The translations under genes and the position numbers were made by a program. The notes below the pieces were generated by a model. That model ran no database searches and was not told the DNA's origin. It saw only the letters and a list, made by a program, of their open reading frames with translations. A DNA stretch of 64,000 nucleotides from positions 7,949 through 71,948 of the forward strand of contig NZ_QPCG01000001.1 in NCBI RefSeq assembly GCF_003351025.1, given 5' to 3'. This stretch comes from Mucilaginibacter endophyticus (GTDB taxonomy: Bacteria > Bacteroidota > Bacteroidia > Sphingobacteriales > Sphingobacteriaceae). Of this stretch, positions 26,823 through 35,548 are shown piece after piece; the stretch's first letter is position 1, and each line of letters opens with the position of its first letter.

Positions 26823-27314
26823 TTAAACCTCCAGCAGCTCGTGCTCTGCTTCGTTCTTCACCAAGGTTAAAGGCTGTTTAACCTCAGTTTTAATGGTAAC
26901 TATTTTATACCCGCTCCGCTGCATGAGTATGGTTGGGTCGAAACTGTTGGGTGTTAACCTTGCGTAGCTATGGTTTTCGGGCATGGCAATCAGTTCGGTT
27001 TCTTTTGCCTCCAGGTAGTTTTTGAATACAGCTACGGTGTTGCCATAAAAAAAGTCGGGCGTAATGTTTTCTATCTGATCTGCATAGTCGTTTTTCAGCA
27101 TGGTACAGCCCGCGTAAAAATCGTCGTCGATTAGTTGGTATTCCCGGCTTCGGCGGGATAGCAATAACAGGTCGGATATAGAGTCGGATAGTTGCAGGAA
27201 GTGAACAAGCGATATATTCAGTTTTTGTTTTGAATAGCGCTCGGCTAAAACAGGTATAATGTTTAATGATGATAAGGTGAAATCAGACGGGATAATGATG
27301 TTTAATGTTTTCAT
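26823..27314 (-). CDS. UspA-like protein
   Basis: This 163-residue protein looks like a universal-stress-protein-type alpha/beta domain: an N-terminal strand NIIIPSDFTLSSLNII followed by a helix, then a middle SLVHFLQL strand and a late ELIAMPENHS strand. A clear ATP-binding GxxG motif is not seen, so nucleotide binding is doubtful and the family call is moderate. It precedes the bestrophin gene by about 31 bp on the same strand, suggesting a two-gene operon. Confidence 0.6.
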   Translation of the reverse strand: MKTLNIIIPSDFTLSSLNIIPVLAERYSKQKLNISLVHFLQLSDSISDLLLLSRRSREYQLIDDDFYAGCTMLKNDYADQIENITPDFFYGNTVAVFKNYLEAKETELIAMPENHSYARLTPNSFDPTILMQRSGYKIVTIKTEVKQPLTLVKNEAEHELLEV

Positions 27315-27433
27315 GATGATACCTTTTTTGTGTTTACTACTGTTTGTTGATACAATAGTAGGTACCGGGCATTAAAGCGGTTTAAGAAAGAAATTAGAAT
27401 GTGATTAGAATTGATTTTTGTTGCATCACCACC

Positions 27434-27495
27434 GCGTCATTGCAAGGTACGAAGCAATCGCGAACTGTACAGAGGGATTTGCATAGCTGCGCTGT
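27434..27495. repeat. TCATTGCGAG repeat, degenerate half copy
   Basis: GCGTCATTGCAAGGTACGAA followed by GCAATCGCGAACTG is a diverged left arm of the TCATTGCGAG family. It opens an 870-bp stretch without a credible gene that runs to 28184. Confidence 0.6.
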
Positions 27496-27626
27496 AAGCT
27501 GGGGATTATTGATTGTGGTTTGCTTTTTATAGGTATTAATGAGCACCCTTCAGCCGGTTATCTTAGTGTTTTATAAAAACGTATTTGTGAGTTATTACCT
27601 ATTAAGTTTTCGTTTTATAACTATGG

Positions 27627-27720
27627 GCGTTGCCTCCGGCCCGTGCTATCCGCTTATACTGCACAGGCATTATCCACAAGGCCGGTATCCGCTACTATCA
27701 CTAACGCGGCCCCCGCACAA
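27627..27720. repeat. GGGCGTTGCC...CTAACGCGGCC dispersed repeat
   Basis: GGGCGTTGCCTCCGGCCCGT begins a segment that ends in ATCACTAACGCGGCCCC. The ends match the GC-rich repeat at 16889-17030, while the middle differs. It has no coding features. Confidence 0.6.
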
Positions 27721-27731
27721 GCAAATGTGCA

Positions 27732-27777
27732 TGGCGTATACATCAGGGTCCTCTGCGAGAGACCCTGATGAGACGTT
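27732..27777. repeat. 46-bp palindromic element, second copy
   Basis: This is the reverse complement of 1574-1619 with only a few substitutions. The palindrome CATCAGGGTC...GACCCTGATG forms the core and TGGCGTATA flanks it. Unlike the first copy it has no obvious flanking direct repeats. Confidence 0.8.
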
Positions 27778-27818
27778 AAGATCCTTCGTGCCTGCCCATG
27801 ACATAATTAAAACCGGAT

Positions 27819-28131
27819 GTTTTTCGCAGCAGATCAGCTTCGGGTGAAAACGGGCAGAACAATGTAGGGAATGTGTGGCTGCAGGGGCATAGCAAGTTTT
27901 TGCAGAAGCTGGGGATAGGGCGAATCGGGGCAAAATAATTGCAGCCCGTGGTTCTGTTCGTTTTGCAGGGCAAAGGCCGGGCGGCGGGTTGGAGGGAAGG
28001 ATGAGCGCAAAGAAGCCTTTCTGCTGTAAGCCTTTTTGGATACTTTTGTGGCGACAAAAGTATCTGGCCCTCGCGCGGCCAAGAGCGCGACGATGTAAAT
28101 TCATTACAACAACAGTCGTTACCTGCCTCTG
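27819..28131. repeat. 310-bp dispersed repeat, copy 2
   Basis: This is the second copy of the block at 25163-25473, in direct orientation and about 2.66 kb apart. Differences include single-G indels that break any shared reading frame. The two copies bracket the HhH, bestrophin and UspA-like genes. Confidence 0.8.
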
Positions 28132-28184
28132 TGCGATTATTAATATTATAATTTGTTTTTATAGGTATTAATGAGCTCCCTTTT

Positions 28185-29549
28185 CTACCCCTTATAAACC
28201 GGCAGCATTACCCTGATCTCGGTGCCTTCGCCCTCTTTAGAGATAATGCCGATGTTACCCTTATGCAGTCGCACAATATTCAGAGCCAGCGGCAAACCAA
28301 CACCATGCCCCTCATACTTGCCTGTATTTGATGCGCGAAAAAATGGCTCAAAGATATGCTGCACATCGCTTTCGGGGATGCCTATGCCCTGATCTTTTAT
28401 GCTGAAGATGATGCTGTTGTTTTCGGTATACACTCTAAGCGTTACCGGCTTGTTTTCAGAATATTTACAGGCATTAAGGCCTATATTACTGATGGCCAGT
28501 TTAAGCAGGTTGATATTTCCCTGCGTTACCAGGCTATCCACATCATCGGGCAGCGACGAAAAATCGATGCTGAGGTTATTGGTGGGGATGATATGGTCTA
28601 CAGCATCTTTTACCATAAAGGCCAGTTCATCGGCCCGTATCTGCTCCCAATTCTGCTTTTTACCATCGAACCCACTTTGTGCCAGGCCTAATAAACTGGT
28701 GATAATATCCTGCAAGCTTTGAGTGCCTGTCAGGATTTCTTTAAGGTTTTTATGCAGATCGGCCCCCGGTGTATCAATGTTTTTGAGCGAAAGTTCGGCT
28801 TCGCCCTTAATGATAGCCAGCGGGGTACGCAACTCGTGCGAGGCATTGCTGATAAAGTTGTTCTGGGTTTCAAAGGCGGTTTCCAGCCTGTCGAGCATGT
28901 TGTTGAACGTTTGGGTAAGCTCGGCTATCTCATCTTTACCGCTATAATCTTCCAAACGCAAGTGCAGGTTACTTGCTGTAATGGTATTTACCTTTTTTAT
29001 GATCTTACGTACCGGCTTAAAAGTATGGTATGAAAACCGGCGACCGATAATATAAACGATTAATATGGAGCTGAGAAAGCAGATGATCAACACCTGTTCA
29101 AGATCATTAAGCTCGCTAAGGCCCGATGGGTTGGTTGCCGAAACTACAATAATAGCATCGCCCTCGGGGAAATGGAATATATTGCCGGCGTAAAATACAT
29201 TGTTGGCTTTAAACCTTGATTTTCCGTTGTAGAGGATATTATTTATCAGTTCGCGGGGAACGCCTTTTACAGTTTTGCCTTTGGTATAAACTTCGGGTTT
29301 AATAACGTACTGCTTTTCGGCAATGAGGCGTTCAAGATAGCGCTGCCTGATCTCCTTGTACATACCAAGGCTGTCGCGGTCATTAAGGTGATGGATTTGC
29401 GAGGAGATGTTTACCCGGGTTTCAAGCCGTTTATAAAAATCATCAAAGGTAAACTGGTGTACAAAATAAAAAACAGCGCTGCTCAATATCAATATTACCG
29501 ATACTGTTAGCCCAAAAAACAGCAGCGCTACTTTTTTCTGAATGGTCAT
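28185..29549 (-). CDS. Sensor histidine kinase
   Basis: This 454-residue kinase has two transmembrane helices (about 8-30 and 152-172) around a periplasmic sensor of some 120 residues. A HAMP linker follows, then HisKA with H238 in SNASHELRTPLA, and a HATPase domain with a GHGVGLPLAL G-box. It phosphorylates the response regulator encoded just upstream; the genes overlap by 4 bp (ATGA). The sensor has no motif that reveals its ligand. The architecture resembles the CusS/ArlS-type kinases. Confidence 0.93.
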   Translation of the reverse strand: MTIQKKVALLFFGLTVSVILILSSAVFYFVHQFTFDDFYKRLETRVNISSQIHHLNDRDSLGMYKEIRQRYLERLIAEKQYVIKPEVYTKGKTVKGVPRELINNILYNGKSRFKANNVFYAGNIFHFPEGDAIIVVSATNPSGLSELNDLEQVLIICFLSSILIVYIIGRRFSYHTFKPVRKIIKKVNTITASNLHLRLEDYSGKDEIAELTQTFNNMLDRLETAFETQNNFISNASHELRTPLAIIKGEAELSLKNIDTPGADLHKNLKEILTGTQSLQDIITSLLGLAQSGFDGKKQNWEQIRADELAFMVKDAVDHIIPTNNLSIDFSSLPDDVDSLVTQGNINLLKLAISNIGLNACKYSENKPVTLRVYTENNSIIFSIKDQGIGIPESDVQHIFEPFFRASNTGKYEGHGVGLPLALNIVRLHKGNIGIISKEGEGTEIRVMLPVYKG

Positions 29550-30229
29550 GCCGCGTTATTTTTTAAAATATAGCCCATGCCAATAACCGTGTGGATAAGC
29601 TTATTGTCAAAATCCTTATCAACCTTTTTGCGCAGGTAGTTGATATACACATCAACCACGTTGGTACCCATATTAAAATCAATGTTCCAAACGTGCTCCA
29701 GTATTTCGATGCGGCTAAGCATGTGGTTTTTGTTTTTAGCCAGAAACTCCAGCAGGCGGTATTCGGTAGCGGTAAGGTCGATGATCTTATCGCCGCGTTT
29801 AACCGATTTTTCGTCGCCGTTGATGACCAGGTCGGCAATTTGAATCACGTTTGCCGGTTGCGCAAGGTTTGTATTACGACGGGCAAGGGTACGGATGCGG
29901 GCGTTAAGTTCGGCCAAACTGAAAGGTTTAACCATATAATCGTCGGCACCGCTGTCAAGGCCTACTACCACGTTTTCGGTAGTGCCCAGGGCGGTAAGCA
30001 TTAGTATGGCAGCGTTTTGGTTGGCCTGCCGCAACCGTCTGCAAACCTCAATGCCATTAATGCCGGGTAGCATAATATCCAGAATGATCAATTGAAAATC
30101 CATTTTCATGGCCATATCCAGCCCGGTTGTGCCATCAAGGGCAACACTTATTTCGTGACCTTCGGCAGTAAGGTCGCGCTGGATAATGGATACCAGTTTG
30201 GGTTCATCTTCAATTAACAGGATCTTCAT
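29546..30229 (-). CDS. OmpR-family response regulator
   Basis: This 227-residue regulator has a receiver domain (1-115) with the acidic pair E7-D8 and phospho-acceptor D51 in LIILDIMLPG. A winged-helix DNA-binding domain follows (about 128-225), with ATEYRLLEFLAKN and GTNVVDVYINYLRKKVD. It partners with the kinase downstream in a two-gene operon. Targets are unknown. The nearby bestrophin/UspA-like operon and the lipoprotein gene are positional candidates only. Confidence 0.95.
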   Translation of the reverse strand: MKILLIEDEPKLVSIIQRDLTAEGHEISVALDGTTGLDMAMKMDFQLIILDIMLPGINGIEVCRRLRQANQNAAILMLTALGTTENVVVGLDSGADDYMVKPFSLAELNARIRTLARRNTNLAQPANVIQIADLVINGDEKSVKRGDKIIDLTATEYRLLEFLAKNKNHMLSRIEILEHVWNIDFNMGTNVVDVYINYLRKKVDKDFDNKLIHTVIGMGYILKNNAA

Positions 30230-30276
30230 TGTGGCAAATATATATTACGCTTAGTATAAACAATAAATAAGCATGA

Positions 30277-30455
30277 TGTTTTAGTTAAACTCAACAGGAA
30301 TATCGGTAAACTTCGGCCAGTTATTGGTAAGCTACTGTATCAGCACCTCTGTCCGCAAGGTACCGCCCCTGCTACCGGACGGACACCATCCTTATAAACT
30401 TCAACCAGTTATGTGATGTTTTAGTTAAACTGATCAGGAATATCGTTAATTTAAA
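30277..30455. repeat. GATGTTTTAGTTAAACT direct repeat
   Basis: GATGTTTTAGTTAAACTCAACAGGAATATCG at about 30280 recurs at about 30414 as GATGTTTTAGTTAAACTGATCAGGAATATCG. Between them AAACTTCGGCCAGTTA and AAACTTCAACCAGTTA form another pair. This short repeat array lies between divergent genes and may carry regulatory sites. Confidence 0.55.
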
Positions 30456-30479
30456 GCGATAATAATTGTAAGCCAGCTT

Positions 30480-31628
30480 ATGCCTAATCCTTTCAAAATC
30501 GTCAGCAACGCGGTGTGCCTTGTGCTTCTATTGGGGGTATTGGGCTGCCATCATGAAAGCAAGCCGATACATAAAAAGCCGCCTAAAAAAGCGGTTAAGG
30601 CAAAAGCAAAGGAATATGTAGAGGTTAAATACACCGAGCCGCAGCTTATTGCTTTTTTTGATAGCGTGGGTAGGTTGCCTGTTGAGCCTTTAGCTAATAA
30701 AGCTGCTTTTTGGGCTGATTCTGTTTTTGAGAATTTTACAGAGCCGATGAGCAGGGTGCTGTCTGATGCTGATTTCACGTTATTGAAAAGCTGCATACGT
30801 AAGGGGATGATAAAACCAGTTGATGCCAGAAACATATTTGGCGAACTAAAATTTGATAGCACCTGTACAGCGAAAGGGTTGTTTGATTCTGTTAAAAAAG
30901 GAAATGTTTATTTGCAATATTATCCTTTTGGCGGTAAGAAAAGCAAGTTTGATGAATTTGGAATATTAGTAGGGGATGCGGGACATTGCGACAGCTCGGA
31001 ACTGTATTTTTTTAAGGGTAATAAAATAATAGCAAAGCAAAGTGGCTACAGTAGGTATACTGATAATGTGCAATACTTTAAAAATGTGGATGGCGAAAGT
31101 ATAGTTTACCGGCGAATGGAATTTAATGAGGGTTCGGGTATTTGGTGGTTTAATTCTTTCTTTTATAAATACGATGGCGATAAATTAATCCCTGTATTAA
31201 ATGAATTAATGAATTCAAACTTGTTACAGCCTTCGCCATGGGGCATTCGTGAAATTTGGCTGGAATCGACCATTCAACATACTAATCCTTTAGTCATGAA
31301 GTTTGTTTACCACCAACAATTTCAGGATACCACCGAATATGATCATTATGTAGCTGATCCTAAACGAGGGCCTATGATAGTTGATGATTCAACATTGGTA
31401 AAGTATACCTGGAATGCGCAAACAAAAAAGTTAGAAGCGCAGTTTGAATCATCTAAAATAAACAGGCCTCAAATATTGTCATGCTACCTTATTGATAACG
31501 AGCTTTTGTTTATAAACGCCTATCATCAGAGGCTAAAAAAGATGATGCTTAATAAAAAGAAGAAAAGATATATACTTCACTATTTGAATAATATAAAGAA
31601 TTATCAAAACGAAGCTGGTGAAAAGTAA
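30480..31628 (+). CDS. Hypothetical lipoprotein
   Basis: This 382-residue protein has a lipoprotein signal: a hydrophobic run ending in LLGVLGC, with Cys23 as the lipidated residue. A lysine-rich linker (about 31-45) follows and then a globular region that I do not recognise. The C-terminus is strongly basic (LKKMMLNKKKKRY). It is probably anchored in the membrane facing the periplasm. It appears monocistronic and its codon composition looks more AT-rich than its neighbours, so it may be acquired. Confidence 0.7.
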   Translation: MPNPFKIVSNAVCLVLLLGVLGCHHESKPIHKKPPKKAVKAKAKEYVEVKYTEPQLIAFFDSVGRLPVEPLANKAAFWADSVFENFTEPMSRVLSDADFTLLKSCIRKGMIKPVDARNIFGELKFDSTCTAKGLFDSVKKGNVYLQYYPFGGKKSKFDEFGILVGDAGHCDSSELYFFKGNKIIAKQSGYSRYTDNVQYFKNVDGESIVYRRMEFNEGSGIWWFNSFFYKYDGDKLIPVLNELMNSNLLQPSPWGIREIWLESTIQHTNPLVMKFVYHQQFQDTTEYDHYVADPKRGPMIVDDSTLVKYTWNAQTKKLEAQFESSKINRPQILSCYLIDNELLFINAYHQRLKKMMLNKKKKRYILHYLNNIKNYQNEAGEK

Positions 31629-31730
31629 GGAGGCGCTTTCTAAACTTCGACCCAATAAAATAACACGATAAAATAAGAGGGATGAGCTTGATAGTTAGTT
31701 ATGACGATGTTGAACAAAAAGGCTATCACT

Positions 31731-31890
31731 GGTCGAAGTTTAGCGAAGCGTAACTTCGTCCTAAAACCCCGGAAGCATTCTGCTTCCGCAATTCCGGTTA
31801 AAATTTATTTCAAATAGTATTCAGATAAAGGCACTCAAGCTGAAAGCTTGGACTATTTTAGGTCGAAGTTTAGCGAAGCGTAACTTCGAC
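31731..31890. repeat. GGTCGAAGTTTAGCGAAGCG repeat pair with hairpins
   Basis: GGTCGAAGTTTAGCGAAGCG plus TAACTTCG occurs at 31731 and again at 31861, exactly 130 bp apart; each copy is itself a hairpin (CGAAGTT/AACTTCG). Between them lie further hairpins, GGAAGCA-TTC-TGCTTCC and CAAGCT-GA-AAGCTTG. It fills most of the 334-bp gap between convergent genes. Confidence 0.7.
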
Positions 31891-31914
31891 CAGTATAAAG
31901 ACCGCTAAAAACAA

Positions 31915-31942
31915 AAAATGCCCGCTTATTGGCGGGCATTTT
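31915..31942 (-). terminator. Terminator of the DUF2723 gene
   Basis: AAAATGCCCGC pairs with GCGGGCATTTT around a 6-nt loop. Read on the minus strand it follows the DUF2723 stop by about 20 bp and is followed by Ts, typical of a rho-independent terminator. Confidence 0.85.
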
Positions 31943-31962
31943 CAAAATATCAAAGAAGCAAT

Positions 31963-34900
31963 CTATCTCTTCCCTGTCACTCCAAATTTCTTTTCAAAGC
32001 CACTCAGTTGTGTACTGAATTTGTTGAACAGTTGCGGCTGTTTGTATTGCTTGCTAAACTCAACCAAGCCACCTAATATCTGCATGGAATACTGCAGATC
32101 GCGGTTTTCGAGGTTAGTTTCGCCTTTTTGCAACAGGGCATAGCTATAATTAAGCTGATTGTTTACATAATCGTCAACCAGGTTTGCCAGCTTGTTGCCT
32201 AACGGAATGTCGTTTAGACGGTAAGCGTTTTCGATCATGTAATATTTGCGTACCGCAATCTCCAGCGAGTTGATGGTGGTTGGCATTACCTCATCATATT
32301 TCTTAAGCACCTTACGGGCCGAATCAGGTTTACCTGCTTTTGCCAGATCATCGGCCAGGGTTGAGTAAAGCCTGGTGATAAGCGGGTAAAACATGGTCAT
32401 TGATTCATGATCAAGGTAGCTGGCATTTTTCATATTGCCCCACCTGTATTTGGTCATCATGTTTTCGTACATTTTACCGGTGTTGCTGGCTTCAAGCGGC
32501 CCAACTGCGGTATCTGGTTTTAGCGGCAATAAACGATACGCGAAACCTTCGTTATACATATACTTATCCAAACCAATCATGTTGCTGTTTGGCACGGTAA
32601 CCGAAAAATAAATAGGGCGTTTCCAATCATTATGGGTCAGGATATCCATCATGGCCAATACATCTTTGGTTACGTAACGACCGTTAAATGTCCAGTCCAT
32701 TTCTGGTGTTATCCTGTCTTTATCGGTAGCTGCAACAGTACCGGTTTTAACAACCTCATCGGCATTAACCGTTAATTTGAATTTGTTGGTTGGCAGGTAA
32801 TTGGCAACATCGCCGTTATTGTACTCAACCATGGCTTCTTTTTTATCAGAAGTGATAAAGTCAAAAACATCTTTTAGCTCGGTTGCTTCGGGAATCTTCT
32901 GGTCGTTGAAATAGATCACATCGCGTACACCGGGTTTAAACTTATCGTTAGTCATGCTGATAGGCAATGGTTCCGACTCGTTCATCTTGTTTTTCATACC
33001 ACGGATGTACCAGTCGGTACCCAGCAAGCTCAGGTTTACGATACGTACATCCGGACGGACGTTTTCAACCTCCTGAATGTACCAAAGCGGATAGGTATCG
33101 TTATCGCCATAAGTAAACAAAATAGCATTTGGCGCGCATGAGTTAAGGTAGTTGTAAGCCATATCATGCGGGGTAAGCTTGGTTGAGCGGTTATGATCGT
33201 CCCATTCCTGGTTAGCCATCAGTAACGGAGCGGCAACTAAACAAACTACTGTAGAGATGATAGCGCTTACCCTGGCGTTAAGCTTTTTGCTCAGTACATC
33301 GGCAATGCCTATTACGCCCAAACCTATCCATATTGCAAAGGCATAGAAGGAGCCTGCATAAGCATAGTCACGCTCACGAGGCTGCAGCGGATCCTGGTTC
33401 AGATAAAGTACAATGGCTAAACCGGTGCAAACAAACAGGATGGCCACAACACCGGCTTCGCGCTGATTGCGGGCAAAATGAAATACCGCGCCAAAAAGGC
33501 CTATGATAAGCGGTAAAAAGAACAGGCGGTTATAGCTTTTGCTTTCGGTAACCGAGTAGGGAAGAGGCTTGCTGAAATTCCATCCGCTGATCCACTCGCC
33601 ATCGGCTCCGGAGCCTAAACTCTGGCCATCAAGGTCGTTAGAACGGCCAACAAAGTTCCAGAGGAAGTAGCGGGTGTACATCTGGTTAATTTGCCATTTA
33701 GCAAAAAAGTTAATGTTTGAACCGAAGGTTGGATGTTCGCTTTCGCCAAGGCCTGTCCACTCGCGGTAAAATTCCGGGTGACCAGGTTTGTCGCTAAACA
33801 TACGCGGGAATATGGTATTGCGGTCATAAACGGTATTCAGCTTTTTGCCGGCTACCTCATATTTGGTTGCTCCGCGACGGTAAATATTAGCACCCTCGGT
33901 TTGGGCTGTCGCTTCCGAATCAAAAAACTGACCGTACAATAATGGGGTATCGCCGTACTGGTCGCGGTTAAGGTAGCTGTTCAGGGCGAAGGCATTTTCC
34001 GGGTCGCTGTTATTAAGGTTAGGGTTAGCCTTTGCACGTACCACAATCATCACAAATGAACTGTAGCCGAACAGGATAAACAGCAGGCAAATCAAAAAGC
34101 TGTTGAGCGCAAAACGCTTTTCGCGGATCTTTACGCCATACTCTAATAAGGCTAAAATACCTACGCTTACTATAAGGCCAATAATGCCACCGCTAATACC
34201 TAATATCAGCACAAAGCATGCTGCCGCTAAAATAATGGCAGGTTTAACCGGGTTTATGGTATAATAAATACCCGCTACAATGGTGATGATCAATAAAATA
34301 AAGAATACCACAGCGCCGCTGCCAAAGCCCATGCCCAGGGTATTCACAAAAAGCAGATCGGAAAAAGCCGCGCCTTTTACGGTGTATTGGATAACTCCCC
34401 AAAGCACAAATGCTAATGCCACAACACTGGCCAAAAAGGTAAGTAATGTACCTTTGGTAGTAACGCTTTTAGCCTTGCGGAAATAGATCACGAGGCCAAT
34501 AGCCGGGATTACCAGCAGGTTTAATAAGTGGATGCCTATAGAAAGGCCCATTACATAAGCGATAAAAACTATCCACCTGTTGGCATGAGGTTCATCGGCA
34601 TGGGCATCCCATTTCAATATAGCCCAAAATACTACTGCAGTACAAAGTGATGATTGCGCGTAAACTTCAGACTCAACAGCCGAAAACCAAAAAGTATCCG
34701 ACCAGGCATAAGCCAAAGCACCTACAAGGCCCGAACCAAGGATGAGGATCAGGTTAGTATTATTAAGCTGCTCCTCTGTTTTAACCAAGAGTTTTTTGGC
34801 GAGGGCGGTAATGGTCCAAAACAGGAACATAATGGTAGCGCCGCTGGCCAGTGCCGATGCCATGTTGGCCCAGTAGGCAACTTTAGTATTATCACCCATC

Positions 34901-35100
34901 GATAACAGGGTGAATACTTTACCTATCATGGTAAATAAAGGGGCTCCGGGTTGGTGAGCTACCTGTAAGCGATAGATACAGGCAATAAACTCGCCGCAAT
35001 CCCAAAAGCTTGATGATGGCTCAAGGGTTAAAATGTAGGTTACTGTGGCAATAATAAAGGCTACCCAGCCAAATATATTGTTGAGTTTTTTGTAATTCAT
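31963..35100 (-). CDS. DUF2723 membrane protein (TMEM260-like)
   Basis: This 1045-residue protein has about a dozen transmembrane helices in residues 10-650 and a large soluble C-terminal half. The first loop has FWDCGEFIA (D34 and E37), an acidic pair characteristic of GT-C glycosyltransferases. DUF2723 is the family of human TMEM260, reported to be an O-mannosyltransferase, so transfer of a sugar to secreted proteins is a reasonable inference. The length is normal for Bacteroidota members. It is read alone, with a clear terminator after it and tRNA-Gln divergent upstream. Confidence 0.85.
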   Translation of the reverse strand: MNYKKLNNIFGWVAFIIATVTYILTLEPSSSFWDCGEFIACIYRLQVAHQPGAPLFTMIGKVFTLLSMGDNTKVAYWANMASALASGATIMFLFWTITALAKKLLVKTEEQLNNTNLILILGSGLVGALAYAWSDTFWFSAVESEVYAQSSLCTAVVFWAILKWDAHADEPHANRWIVFIAYVMGLSIGIHLLNLLVIPAIGLVIYFRKAKSVTTKGTLLTFLASVVALAFVLWGVIQYTVKGAAFSDLLFVNTLGMGFGSGAVVFFILLIITIVAGIYYTINPVKPAIILAAACFVLILGISGGIIGLIVSVGILALLEYGVKIREKRFALNSFLICLLFILFGYSSFVMIVVRAKANPNLNNSDPENAFALNSYLNRDQYGDTPLLYGQFFDSEATAQTEGANIYRRGATKYEVAGKKLNTVYDRNTIFPRMFSDKPGHPEFYREWTGLGESEHPTFGSNINFFAKWQINQMYTRYFLWNFVGRSNDLDGQSLGSGADGEWISGWNFSKPLPYSVTESKSYNRLFFLPLIIGLFGAVFHFARNQREAGVVAILFVCTGLAIVLYLNQDPLQPRERDYAYAGSFYAFAIWIGLGVIGIADVLSKKLNARVSAIISTVVCLVAAPLLMANQEWDDHNRSTKLTPHDMAYNYLNSCAPNAILFTYGDNDTYPLWYIQEVENVRPDVRIVNLSLLGTDWYIRGMKNKMNESEPLPISMTNDKFKPGVRDVIYFNDQKIPEATELKDVFDFITSDKKEAMVEYNNGDVANYLPTNKFKLTVNADEVVKTGTVAATDKDRITPEMDWTFNGRYVTKDVLAMMDILTHNDWKRPIYFSVTVPNSNMIGLDKYMYNEGFAYRLLPLKPDTAVGPLEASNTGKMYENMMTKYRWGNMKNASYLDHESMTMFYPLITRLYSTLADDLAKAGKPDSARKVLKKYDEVMPTTINSLEIAVRKYYMIENAYRLNDIPLGNKLANLVDDYVNNQLNYSYALLQKGETNLENRDLQYSMQILGGLVEFSKQYKQPQLFNKFSTQLSGFEKKFGVTGKR

Positions 35101-35246
35101 GTTTGAATGCTATATAAAAAACAGGATTAATGCAGCCGAAAATAACAAAACTATTGGGATGTTGCCATCAAAAACGGGCTTTTGAAGCGTATTTGAATTT
35201 TATTTTGCTGTATTTGAGGTGTTAATGAATTTTTTTAAAATTCTAT

Positions 35247-35276
35247 TTTGACTTTCAAATCTTAGCGCTATATTTG
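35247..35276 (+). promoter_or_regulatory. Bacteroidota-type promoter of tRNA-Gln
   Basis: TTTG at 35247-35250 and TATATTTG at 35269-35276 match the -33 and TAnnTTTG -7 elements, spaced by 18 bp. The tRNA begins at 35314. Confidence 0.6.
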
Positions 35277-35313
35277 CATTCCTTTTCGGGGAGTAATACA
35301 AACCAAAGGAGAT

Positions 35314-35384
35314 TGCCTGATAGTATAATGGTAGTACGACGGTTTTTGGTACCGTTTGTCTAGGTTCGAATCCTGGTCGGGCAA
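35314..35384 (+). tRNA. tRNA-Gln (anticodon TTG)
   Basis: The cloverleaf is complete. The acceptor TGCCTGA pairs with TCGGGCA (one G-U), and the anticodon stem ACGGT/ACCGT encloses the loop TTTTGGT with anticodon TTG. The T-arm is AGGTTCGAATCCT and the discriminator is A. CCA is not encoded. It reads codons CAA and CAG. Confidence 0.95.
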
Positions 35385-35396
35385 CAATAAAAATTC

Positions 35397-35545
35397 GGAT
35401 TTCGGATTTTCAATTTCGGATTAATTCTGATTGGAAAACTTGAAATCCGAATTGTGTTTTAAGGCGTTTGTGAAGCGGGAAGGCCTTATTTTAATAAGGC
35501 AGAGTAATCAATCCGAAATCGAACATCCGAAATTCAAAATCAAAG
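35397..35545. repeat. AATCCGAAAT word repeat with inverted arms
   Basis: TTCGGATTTCGGATTTTC and AATTTCGGATTAATTC run in the left arm, and their reverse complements (CAATCCGAAATCGAACATCC) run in the right arm. Between them lies an AAGGCCTTATTTTAATAAGGC hairpin. It occupies the gap between tRNA-Gln and prs. Confidence 0.75.
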
Positions 35546-35548
35546 AAA

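Noticed and set aside
27670..28104. 144-residue open frame on the minus strand across repeat copy 2
   Set aside because: It is the same non-coding repeat read in a different frame from copy 1.
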